In this document: positions 22,103 to 32,622 of the stretch, in pieces
Numbering within the stretch: position 1 is the first letter of the stretch
Layout of the letters: each line of letters begins with the position of its first letter
Assembly (NCBI GenBank): GCA_963573315.1
Contig: OY752140.1
Location: 372,001-436,000 of the forward strand
From: Entomortierella parvispora
Taxonomy: Eukaryota; Mortierellomycota; Mortierellomycetes; Mortierellales; Mortierellaceae
Length of the DNA stretch: 64,000 nucleotides
Direction: 5' to 3'
Notes under the pieces: model-generated
What the model was told of the DNA's origin: nothing
What the model saw: only the letters and a program-made list of their open reading frames with translations
The model's database searches: none
Position numbers and translations under genes: made by a program

Positions 22103-24839
22103 ATGGATCGCGATTCTGAGACTGCAGAGTTGGCAAACTACTTTTCAAAGTTCTCGGCAGCTTTGACGCGCCTGGACGAGGAGCTGGCCCGGTGGAAGAA
22201 CTACGAGTCGGACTATGAGGCGCTCAAGACCACCTTGCTGGATTTGCCCAAGGAGACTTCGCATCCAGTCATGGTAAGGACAAGGTCAAAGGAAATGAAG
22301 GGGGTGTGGTTCTTTGCACGCCATCGCTTCTACCCACGGACAGAACGGGAGGGATTATCGATCCAAGGAGCGACAAAAGATCAAGGGATTTTGAAAAGCT
22401 GACCTTTTTTTTTTGTTCTCCCCATCGAATGGTTCTGCATTTAGGTTCCTTTCGGAAGCTTGGCGTTCATGCCCGGAAAACTGGTGCATACAAACGAGGT
22501 GTTGGTCATGCTTGGCGACAATTGGTTTGTGGACCGATCTGCAGTTCAAGCGGCAGAGATTGTTGACCGCAGAATGGAGCGTAAGTATATGAGTGTAAGT
22601 TGATTTTTTTTTTGGCAGAGGCAATCGTCCACCTACTGACGACTATCACTCTTTTTGCTACTATTCTCTTTGACACACGAATACAGTTGTCCAGGAAAAC
22701 ATCACCAAGCTTAAGGCTCAAGAGGAAGAGATCCGATCCAAGAGCGGAATGGCCCCAGCATTGCTTGGAGGACAAGAGGTACATTTGAGACTCTGTGTAC
22801 ATTTTCAAGTTTCGTTTGTTGGTCATCATTGTCTAATGCATTTGTTCTTTTATGTTTTGTATCACTTTCACAGTACAACGAAGAAGGCCTTCCTATCGTA
22901 GAGATCACGGAACCCTACTTTTCGGATGATGAAGAAGGAGCAGAGAAAAAAGAGACCCTCACAGGATTGTTGCCGTTTTCTCAAAAGACCCCCGAGGAGC
23001 AGGCAGCAGACCGAGCCATTCTGGACAGACTCGCAGAGCTGGAACGCGAGGATGAAGAGAGAGAGCGTCGTCGAGAGGCTGGCGAAATTGTGACCTCGGA
23101 TGAAGAGACTTCAGAATCAGAGGAGGAAGAAGACTATGATGACGGAGAGAGCGAGGACGAACATCGACCCAAGGCACTGGATTCTGATGAGGAATATGAG
23201 GAGGAGGTTTGGGAGCATTCAGGAAACGAGTCGGAAGAAGAGGATCCAGAGGAAGGCTCGTCGTCAAACTCACTCTTGTCGCCCATGAAGACTGTTCGAT
23301 TTGCGGATCAGGTAGCCAAGGCCATGAAGCCTACCCGTGCGGCCTCCTCATCGTCTACTATCAAGACAAAATCTCCCTCGGACGTGTTTGACCAGATGAG
23401 ATCTAAGCAACAGGCGGCTCGGAATTCGGGATCAGGACCGATGGTCAACATGTCGAATCTCGAATCGACCTTTTCCAATTTGATGGGAACACCAGTTTCT
23501 GCCCCCAGGAAAAAGCCTCTGATTGTTGAAATCGACGAAACGCCTGCGCCAGCACCTCAGGCGCCTCTTAAATCCTCGCTTAAACCCACCCCAAAGAAGC
23601 AGTCTTTGTTCAAGCAGTCTAGGATCGAGGAGATTGTTGAAAAGCCCTTGATCAAGGAAGTGGTCAAACCAGCACCAGTCGTTCAGGAAGAAGAGGCAAA
23701 GCAGCCCCCCAAGAAGCTCTCAAAGTTTGCCATGGCTCGTGCGGCAGCTGCAGCCGATGGTTCAGCCACTCCAGCAGCCCATGCATCTGCCCCCTCGGCA
23801 CCCATCATTACCCCTAGCGCCAAACCCGCAAAACTTGGAGTGTCAGATCTTGTGTTTGAGCGCGATGTACCTTCAGTGGCGCCAACAATGCCAGGACTCT
23901 CACAGGTCGTGGAACGGGATGTGAAGCCTACCAGCACTGTCAAGGTCGCCGCACCTACGCCAGCTATTGCTGGATTCAAGGATGTCATTGAAAACACCTT
24001 TTCGAAACCTGCCCCAGCAAAGGACGTGATTGAAAATACATTCACAAAACCCTCTTCAGGAATTCCCGAGGTGGGCTCCTCAAGTGAAGGTCGCAGGAAA
24101 AAGTCTCTCTTCCGTCAGCAGCAACAACAGCCACAGCCACAGGCTACTCATCGCTTGCTCCCAGAGTCTGCTTTCCCAAACTCTAGCTACGGATTGGACG
24201 AGGGTGATGAGTACGATGTTACGCCAATGTCTTCAGTCCCATCTCGTCCACCGAATGTGATGGTTGCCTCGTCTTCTGCAAACAAAGGCAAGGCGGTCAA
24301 GCCAGAGATGAAGACTATCCCTGTTGTGGCCAGCTCTAAACTCCGAGATACGGCGCTTTTGAAAGGTAGCGTTGTCGAGAGAGAGGAGATCGAGTCTGTG
24401 GATGAGGATGAACTCGAGGACGATATGCTGATGCGACAGGTAAACCTTCAGGTCTCAACTCCTCACCACAGTTGCTCGAAATCGCAACCTCGACTTACTC
24501 TGTTTACTTGTTTAATAGGTTGTCAGTGAATACCAAGAGCGAAGACAGGCCATGATTGCCCAGCATGGCGCCTTCAATCGAGAGGATATCGAGAGGATCT
24601 GGGAGCAACAAGTGGTTATTCCTCCTGGAATGTTGATCCCCGAGACCCCTATTGAGATTGTTCATGACATGGATGAAGACGACTATGAAGAAGAGGGTGA
24701 TTACGAAGAGGAGGAGGATGAAGAAGAGGAGGAGACAGCAGTCCAGGAGACAGTTGTGGATGATCGAAACCAGCGCCCCAAAAAGCTCTCTCTCTTCCGT
24801 GCCGCTCGACTCACAGGATCCTTGTCCAAGCAGGAATAA
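22103..24839 (+). CDS. BUD27: URI/Bud27 unconventional prefoldin
   Basis: URI/Bud27 is a prefoldin-like protein that binds Rpb5 and helps assemble RNA polymerases. Exons 22103-22273, 22445-22580, 22687-22778, 22874-24439 and 24519-24839 give 761 aa. The N-terminal alpha-prefoldin domain (about 1-130) has coiled-coil helices flanking VPFGSLAFMPGKLVHTNEV and LVMLGDNWFVDRSA, which are diagnostic. The rest is acidic and disordered: DE-rich blocks near 150-190 and 220-270, short repeats such as FKDVIENTFSKPAPAK / KDVIENTFTKPSSG (about 490-525), and two related basic motifs, RRKKSLFRQ and RPKKLSLFRAARL, the latter at the C-terminus as in Bud27. Its 3' end is convergent with the eIF2-gamma gene, 205 bp away. 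Confidence 0.9.
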
Positions 24840-25044
24840 AAATTACCCTATCATTTTTGCATCTTGATCGTACCCAACCCATTCAGCCAGCCAGGGCTAT
24901 GAGGATACAAACGTGTATACTGTTTTTCACTTTTTTTAATGTCTTCTTGAATGCTTCGTGAAGGGATATGAATGCTATGAAAAATGCTCAGAGTGGAGAG
25001 TAGATGAGAAGGTGTATTGTGGACAAATATTTCTCCTTTTCTTT

Positions 25045-26999
25045 CTAAAGCTCGATGGCGTTTCCACGAGTAATCTTGCCCCATCCGATCAAACGCCAGT
25101 GGTTGGCAATACGACGTGACAAGGCTACGTTGGCACCGACTCTGAAAAACATAATTAGAAAGAAAAAAGAAAAGAAAAGAGCGACAAGTCAGTATACGTG
25201 TCAAGCCTGGGCATTCAAAAGATTCGAGTCCAATAAATACAGTCAATAAAAACGTACTCTGAGCATGCCAATCCCGTGAGGGCAATCTTTGCGATATCGT
25301 TCTTGACCTGGATGACACGACCTCCAGTCGAGGTTGAGCCAATGTTGACCATCAGGACCTCGTTCTTTGTCAATTTCGTGACCTTTGCTTGCTTCTTGTC
25401 ATCCGTCTTGACTCCCAAGAGACGACGCAACAAGAAGTAGTTGATCTCCAATTCAGAGTAGACATCTGGCAATTTGCCTACTGAGCCGAGAACCTGACCA
25501 ACCAAGCGATCCGCACGACACAAAGTAGGATCAATCTTGGTACCGACACCAATCAATCCACCGGGTACTGCAAACTTGAGGTTATTGCTCTCAGCCAACA
25601 AGGTCACGATTCTTGACAAGATAGGTCTGCACTTAATCTTGCCCTCATTGTCCTTGGTGACGATACCGGGTCGGATCTCAATCTCGTCTCCAAGACGCAG
25701 TACTCCGCTCAGAATAGAGCCTCCAGCGATTCCTCCTGTCAAACTATCCACCTCTGCACCAGGCTTGTTGACATCGAATGAGCGGATGACAATCAAGCGG
25801 GGATCTGATGTGAAATCTCTGACGGGAATAGGGATCCTCTTGACAATATATTCGTTGACGGCGTCAATGTTGTACTTGAGCTGAGCGGAGATGGGTACAA
25901 TGGGTGCTGAGTCTGCAATGGTTCCCTTGACGAACTGAAGGATGCTCTGGTAATGTTCCTGTGCTGCCGACTCCTTGATCAAATCCACCTTGTTTTGAAG
26001 AATGATGATATGTTCCAGTTTCATGATCTCAATAGCGGCCAAATGTTCACTGGTCTGGGGCTGAGGGCATGATTCGTTCGCTGCCACCAACAAAAGCGCA
26101 GCGTCCATGACGGCAGCACCGTTCAACATGGTGGCCATGAGAATATCGTGTCCTATGAACGCACAGCCAAGCAAACGCAAACAAAGATTAGTCATCATGA
26201 CCTTCAAGAGTCTGTGCCATATCCATGCTTCATTATATCCATGTACTGTTCTCATACCAGGGCAATCAACAAAGGAGACATGCCTGAAAGGGTGAAGGAA
26301 GGGGAAAATGTTTAGTGACAGGATATGACTCAACATGCAGGCGGAGCAAAAAAAATTTACCTCTCCAGCTTCATGGTTCCCCCGCAGAAGGGGCGTTCGC
26401 ATTTTGGGTGATCTTCCATGCTACTGCGGTATGACTTGTAGCATCCTGGCCGTGGGCAGGCTTCATTTTGACATTTGTAAATCTATTTGAAGGATATGAT
26501 CAGTCAATACGCTGAGAGTTCTGAGAAGTACTCTCTCGTTGGATCCGCAGCATCTTGCTTTCACTGACCTTGGCATTGGCGTATCCAAGCTTGATGGTAA
26601 TGTTACGCTCCAACTCGTTCTTGAATCTGACAGTCTGGATATACAAGAGCCTTTGTTAGATCAACAGAACATGTATACACCTTCCTTTCACAATGATCTT
26701 TTGAGAACAAAAATGTTGAAGTCAGCCTTTTGTACCTGCACACCAGAAATGGCTTTGACAACGGTGGATTTACCGTGGGCTACATGACCGATGGTACCTA
26801 AATAGCGATTGTTGGAGCATGGTCTGTAAGTATGAAAGGTCTTGCATTGGTCCTCTGGAATGTGATCTGCATGCAAAAAGTCAGGAACCAAGAAAAAAAA
26901 AAAAAAAAAAAAAAAGGTACCGATGTTGATCGTTGCCTGCTTCGAGATGACCTCGGGCGAGAGTGCGTTAAGAGTGGACAGGTCGAGAGGCGCGTCCAT
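25045..26999 (-). CDS. GCD11: Translation initiation factor eIF2 gamma subunit
   Basis: GTPase subunit of eIF2 that delivers Met-tRNAi to the 40S ribosome. Seven exons on the minus strand (26921-26999, 26736-26797, 26569-26634, 26361-26482, 26258-26283, 25258-26152, 25045-25141) give 448 aa. G1 is [14 protein letters not shown], the zinc-binding knuckle is [17 protein letters not shown] to CERPFCGG, G3 is FVDCPG (a 26-nt exon), and G4 is QNKVDLI. Domains II-III contain [35 protein letters not shown] and, at the C-terminus, [18 protein letters not shown]. The N-terminal extension is short (about 25 aa before G1) compared with yeast Gcd11. Intron 1 holds an A-rich tract of about 25 nt next to the donor (26893-26915). 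Confidence 0.95.
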
Positions 27000-27783
27000 G
27001 GTGGGCAGTAGTGAAGGGTTGGGAGGAGAAATATAAACTGAAGAAGAGTGAATGAGAGAAAGAAGGACTGAGCACGTCCCCTCCTGCTTCGCATACAAAT
27101 GCCATGCGCCCTTGTCTGCAAGAGATCAAAGCGAACACGAACGGTGGCTTTGAGCGAGGTGTTGACTGTTTACAACGTATTTCACGTACGTGGCCAAAAA
27201 TGCGTACACACGTCACCGCGAGCGAGAAAGGGCAAAAGTAGTGTTGCACCACACAGCACACACACACACCACACACGAGAGCCAGACAGGAGAGAAGGTT
27301 AAAGAAAGACAGACGCTTTCCTCCCTTTTCTTTCCCTCAATCCCATCAACACTCTCCTGCACGTCCCCTTTCGCTCACCTTACTCCACACCCGCCCCCTC
27401 CACCGCCATCCCCTCCTCGCTTCCTCGCAAACACACACCCCATTCATATCAAGGTACTTGCTCCTCTCCACCCTACCCTGTCTCCGCCCTCATCCTCGCT
27501 TGCTCATGCCATTCTGCCCAAAGAGAAATCATCTCCCGCCCCTTTCCAGTGCTCGCAATCAACAAATCACCCACAACAAAAAGACAACATCAGAGCAAAA
27601 AAAAAAAGGGATCAACACCCAGGACTGATCGTGGAGACCTGTTGACCCCTGAGGGTCGACCAGACTCTTGACCACCGAGGATGTTTGTTTTTTTTCTTTT
27701 CTTTGCTTGGCTGGATCTTATGACGCTTGGCATCTGTTGGCGACTGGGGTTTAAACTGGGTCCTTGCAAGAGCTAGGTCACAG

Positions 27784-27815
<32 letters not shown>

Positions 27816-28240
27816 GAGGAGAGAGAGAGAGAGAGAGAAAAGAAGAAGGGGAAACTGCAGATCAGACATGCATCATGACCCGACAGCTGCGTGTCCACCA
27901 GCAGAGGGTGCGACGGTGAGAAGAATGTGAAGAGTGAGAAAAAGAACGAAGAGAGGTGTGCCATCCGTGGCCGAGCTGATCTGCGTGTGGTGGTGTGTGA
28001 TGGTGTGTTTCCGCTGCCTTTATTCGTGCTTGTCTGCCTACGTTGCCTCTTTTTCTCCCCCTTCACTCCTTCACTCCCTCCCTTCTCGCCCCCTCTTCTC
28101 TTCTCTTCCTCACCCCCCTTCCTCCTCTCTCTCTCTCTTTCTCTTAATCGTTTATCGCTCTCTCTCTCTCTCCCGACACACACAAACACTTGCTCTTTTG
28201 TTGCCACCGCTAACCTCCTTTCTCTTTTCCTCAAGATATA
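27000..28240. promoter_or_regulatory. Divergent promoter region of GCD11 and DEF1
   Basis: 1.24 kb with no convincing gene. It contains CA repeats (27257-27275), a (TCAA)n plus (GA)n microsatellite (27784-27839), and a long pyrimidine-rich leader (28040-28235) running up to the DEF1 start. Confidence 0.45.
27784..27839 (+). repeat. Compound microsatellite (TCAA)8 then (GA)n
   Basis: Eight perfect TCAA units (27784-27815) followed by a GA-rich run. It is a simple repeat upstream of DEF1. Confidence 0.9.
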
Positions 28241-31200
28241 ATGGCATCCACTCACAGCAATACTACACAAAGACGCCCTGGCGGAAAAGATGAACCAGAA
28301 GATCTTCGCCAACTTCGTCAAGAACATGGAGCATCGCTCGCCACATTGAAAGAACTCTTTGCAGACTGGTCAGAGGAAGATCTCTTGTACGCCATCCAAG
28401 AAGCCGGCGGCGATCTCGAACTTACGATTCTTCGGATCAGTGATGGTAAGTCTTTGTCCTATTCGCTCTTTTGCGCCTTCTTTTTTGGCGGCATATGCAC
28501 AGCCACCTTCTTTCTCTTCTTTTTTGATCCCCACCTGATGTGGTGATTCACCCAAAGGGTGACCTGTGGGCAGGTGATGGTGATGCCACAAAGAAAAGAA
28601 AAGGAAAGAAAAAAAAAGAGTGGGAGAGGCTGATGGTGAAGAGAGGGAAGGGGGGGATCTTTAGCACAAGGTCAGGTGGTGTTTGTCAGTAAACCGTTGT
28701 ACTCGCGCAAACTATCAACGAAACAACTCCTGTCCGTGCCCCCAAAGTCCTTTGGGGAAACACGCCAGCGATTTGTATGACGATATACGATACAGTACGA
28801 TACGATGCATCATCCTCCTTTCTCATTCCCCACCGATCTGGCGACAAAGGAAGGGAAGCCAAGGCAAGCAGGGTGTTGTGTGTTGTCTGTCCTGTCGGAT
28901 CAAACCGAATTGGCGACGACCCCCTGCTCTTCCCCCGTCCTGCGTTGCTCTGTTTCAGGTGGCCGTGGTGGTACTCGTGTCGACATACATATCATTGGAT
29001 GGCCCTTGAGACTTACTGTTTGTCCTCCTTGGCTGTCTGTTCTGTTCCTAGGTCATGCTACTCAGTGGGGTGAGGTCAAGGGCAAGAAAAAGACCCCCAA
29101 GCCAAAGACCGCTGCCGAGAAGCAAGAGTTCCGCTCCTCCAACAGCCAGCGTGGCGGTTTCGCAGGACGTGGCCGTGGTGGTAAGTCGCTTGGAAACTGA
29201 ACGCCGTCGCGACATTTGCGATATGCTCCTAGACGTCCCTCTGTTAACACAACCCTTGCATTTCTAGATGGATTCCGTGGTGCACGCGGTGGAGCCACAA
29301 GGGGCGCCCCTCGCGCCTTGAACGGTGGAGACAGAAACGGACGCCCCAAGGACGCTATCAACACAGAGGCACCTTCAGAGGAGACCCACACCGAGAAGAC
29401 CCACACCGAGAAGACTGAGAGCAACTCTACTCTTTCATGGGCCGAGACCGCTGCCGCCTCAACTGTCGAGACTCCTTCCGAAAACGCCGTGCCCGCAGTA
29501 ACTAACGAATCTTCCGCCACCACCACAACCGACGCCTGGTCAACTACTCCCGCCATCTCTACTCCTTCTAATGACTCATTGCCAGCTGCCGCCGCGCCTG
29601 CACCTGTCCGCAAAGTGAACACTGCCACCATTCCCGCCGGCAGCAAGATGTCATGGGCCAAGATTGTCAAGTAAGGACTGGACTTCCGCACAACACAGAC
29701 TTGTCTGAGGTTGAATGTCTCTAGAGAACATGTATCTTCGACTCTCAGTTTGCTGACCATATATTTCTTTCTATTAGGCCTGAGCCCGCTCCTCAACCTG
29801 TCGCTCCTCCAGCTCCCGCACCTGCTCCTGTCCATATACCCGCTGTTGAACCCATCGTTCCTCAAGCTGCCAAGGCCGTGGAGCCTGTTGTCGAAGCTAC
29901 CCCTGAGGTCGCACCTGTTGTTGTTGAGGAGACTCCTGAGATCGTTCCTGAGCCCGAGGTCGTCGAGGCTGTTGTTGAGGAGAAGATCGAGGAGCCCATT
30001 GCTGCTCCTGAACCCGTTGTGGAGGCGGAGCCCGTCCAGGCTGCTGTCACTCCTTCGCCCAAGGTTCCTGCAGTTGGACCCCCAGGATTGAAGAAGGCTG
30101 CTCCCCAGCCCCGTCGCTTGAACCAGGATGCCCCCGTCGTGATGCCCGGTGGATCTTCTTCACTCCAGAGTGTCGGCGTCAAGTTTGGAAGCTTCTCCTT
30201 GAATGATGAGGCCGAGGAAGAGACCCCTGTCCAGCCTGCTCAGCCCGAGGCTGCTCCCCAGCCCGTTGCCGCTGCTGCCGCCCCTGCTGCTGCCGCTGCC
30301 ACCACTCCCTCTCAGCAGCCCCAGCAACCTGCCTACAACCGCCAGCCCAGCGTTCCCTCTGGTGCCGCCGGTTTCCAGGGCGCCACTCCCGCTGCCAGCG
30401 GTCTCTCACCCGCCGCCGCCAACGCCTCTTACTTGAAGCAGGATCCCGCCGCCAACAACTACCTCGGACAGCACCACCACCACCCCGGAATGGGTCACGA
30501 CGCCATGGGCTCGCCTTATGGATCTTACATGCCCAACCCTGCCAACCAGCTCGGATCCTTCGGCATGGGTCCCATGGCCTCGCTCCCCAACGACTACGCT
30601 GCCCTGTATGGAAACGACATCCAGAGGGCCATGTACTACGATCCCGCTAGCTATGGTCAGATCCCCGTGACCGGCGCCAACAACTACCAGTCTCGTGATG
30701 CCAAGTACAACCAGGATGCCTCTGCTACCACCAGCACCACCGGCGCTACCACTGCTTCCAGCCAGGCCCAGCAGACCCTTCAACAGCAGCAGCAGCAACA
30801 GCAAGCCTACCCCAACATTGCTGGAGGCATGCCCGGATACTACCCTTACTACTACATGGCTCCCAACCAGTTCCCCAACTACCAGCAATCTGGATACGGT
30901 CAGCCTTTTGTTAACAAGAACATGTACCCCATGTACCAGCAGCAGCAGCACCAGCAGCACTCGAGCAAGCCCGGAGCCGCCAACAGCTCTCCTTATGGCG
31001 CCTACAGCTCGACTGCTGGCCAGGGTCACCACCAGTACTCCCAGACCGGATATGAGGATATGTCTGGAGCCGGTATCCACGGCATGGCCGGTTTGAACAA
31101 CGACTCCTATGGCAAGTACAACCCCGGTATGCAGTTCTTGGGCAACCAGCAGCAGCCTGCCACCCCCACCACCAACGCCAACAGCTCCAAGGGTAACACC

Positions 31201-31476
31201 GGATCCAGCAACTACTCTGGATCGGAGAAGACCAACGTTGCTGGATCGCAGAACTCGACCGCCAGCCAGATGGCCGGAGGAGCTGGTCTCCAGGGACAGC
31301 AGCCCGGCAATGCCAACCAGGGTCAGCAGTACTACCAGCAACAGATGTTCTCCAACTACCAGCAGTACCCCAGCCCCCACCAGGGCTACCATCCCAGCCA
31401 GCACCAGGGTCAGCACCAGGGTCAGCACCAGGGCTCTGGACGCAACCAGCAGCAGCAGTTCTGGTCCCAGAACTAA
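28241..31476 (+). CDS. DEF1: Def1-like CUE-domain, Gln-rich protein
   Basis: Yeast Def1 promotes ubiquitylation and degradation of stalled RNA polymerase II. Exons 28241-28445, 29052-29180, 29268-29670 and 29778-31476 give 811 aa. A CUE-type ubiquitin-binding domain lies at about residues 20-65 (LATLKELFADWSEEDLLYAI, with helix 3 LELTILRISDG). WGEVKGKKK and an RG-rich patch (GGFAGRGRG, GFRGARGGATRG) follow, then WAETAAA and MSWAKIVK motifs, an acidic Pro/Val/Glu region (245-330), and a long Gln/Tyr/Asn/Pro-rich prion-like C-terminus (about 400-811) ending in QQQQFWSQN. This order matches Def1. Intron 1 is 606 nt, several times the local norm. Many short frames antisense to the repetitive C-terminus are shadows. 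Confidence 0.88.
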
Positions 31477-32338
31477 GCTGGAGGGAATCAGGGGAGCTGG
31501 TCGAAAGGCGGACGTGCTGAGCAGAGTGTGATCCCGTGGATTTTGTTTGGTTTTTTTTTTTTCCTTCTCGACTGTCGTTTTTATTTTCCCCTTGTAACAA
31601 CTTGAACTTCAAGAAAGAAAAACCAACAAGCGCTTTTTCGTTTTCCGTCCTTGTCTTTATTGCTTTGCTCTTTTATTTCAATTGTCGTTTTCTCGCGACG
31701 TCCTAAAAAAACCTCTCTTTTGTTTGCTTTCTCTTCACCTTTTTTTTACCTTTGTTTGTTATATTTTTTTTGTATTCGATTCTCTACCTTGTATTTGCAG
31801 CCACTCTTCTTTTTTTTCACCTTCGGTCCCTGTGCCTTGTTCGTGTTTATTTCCTCCACCTCCCCCTTTTTTTTAATCTTCCTCGTTCTCCTTTCCCAGG
31901 ATAATAATCTCTTGGTCCGGGTTTTGTACATTACCCTTTCTCGGAATCGGAATTTTTTCTTCCAAAGGGAAAAAGGAAGAAGTGGAAGGAAGAAAGGACT
32001 AAAAAAAACATTCTCACATATTGTCAGATAATAAAAAGAACGACGCAGGGTGTTGATAACCAATCTTGGGACAGGATGGAGAATAGTGACTCTTTTCATG
32101 TTTGCAGATGAATGACGAACAAACCCATTGTCTCTTGATCGCGTCGCGTGGCTCTCGCGCTTCTCGGTAAAACTAACAATTGACCGAGTGTTTTGTGTAG
32201 TACCAAGAATGGATCTGCTCTTTTCAATCGTCTGATCTCTCATTCAAAGATTAGCCGCAGAAAAGTGCAAGTATTCAGGTCCCCCCCATCTCTATTTACT
32301 TTTTGTAGTCAATCCTTGCACATGCAAACTCGCTCGCA
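31477..32338 (+). other. DEF1 3' region, U-rich, no gene
   Basis: No gene seen. Strongly T-rich from 31540 to 31900 (3' untranslated region), then ordinary sequence. ATAATAAAAAG near 32029 could be a late polyadenylation signal. Confidence 0.4.
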
Positions 32339-32476
32339 ATGATGATTGAACACCACCACCACCATCGTGCTCGCAAACCAGTACAAGAGCTAGATTCAAC
32401 CCCCGTCGAATCCTCTTCCCGGCTTCAGAACGGTTCTTCCCGGCTTCAGAACGGTTCTTCCCAGGCAGAATTGTAG
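32339..32476 (+). pseudogene. 5' remnant of a sixth FAD-monooxygenase paralogue
   Basis: A 45-codon frame (ATG 32339, stop 32474-32476) contains HRARKPVQELDSTP, almost the same as HRARKPVDEFDEDP at the N-terminus of the intact genes. The DNA CATCGTGCTCGCAAACC is identical to the start of the gene at 32623. Homology then fails: the frame runs into a 21-bp tandem repeat and a stop, with no FAD-binding motif. It is therefore a truncated copy of the first exon, 280 bp upstream of the first intact gene in the same orientation. It could also be translated as a short upstream peptide, but nothing supports that. Confidence 0.65.
32416..32461 (+). repeat. 21-bp tandem repeat, 2.2 copies
   Basis: TTCCCGGCTTCAGAACGGTTC repeated head to tail without mismatch, then the start of a third copy. 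It encodes SRLQNGS twice within the remnant above. Confidence 0.9.
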
Positions 32477-32622
32477 CTTCCTTCCCGACTGTTGAGCAAT
32501 CAATTGATTGAAAGAATCAAAAGTGCATTGTGCAACGCTCTTTGTGTCCCGGCACTCTGGGGGCTCATCATCTCTTTTTACCTCATCCTTTGCATTTCCA
32601 TTGCTACATTTCTCCATTCGCC

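Noticed and set aside
27784-27839. TCAA/GA repeats as a regulatory array
   Set aside because: Perfect simple repeats with no protein-site features; most likely a microsatellite.
28500-28640. snoRNA in DEF1 intron 1 (TGATG-rich stretch)
   Set aside because: The stretch has TGATGG/TGATGC rather than TGATGA and no correctly spaced CTGA box with a terminal stem.
29062-29865. Minus-strand frame of 267 codons
   Set aside because: Antisense to DEF1 exons 2-3 and across its introns, with no motif; the + strand reading has splice sites and a conserved family match.
30406-31428. Long minus-strand frame of 340 codons
   Set aside because: It lies exactly antisense to the Gln-rich repetitive C-terminus of DEF1 and encodes only Val/Leu/Gly/His-rich low complexity, a shadow of CAG/CAC-rich codons.
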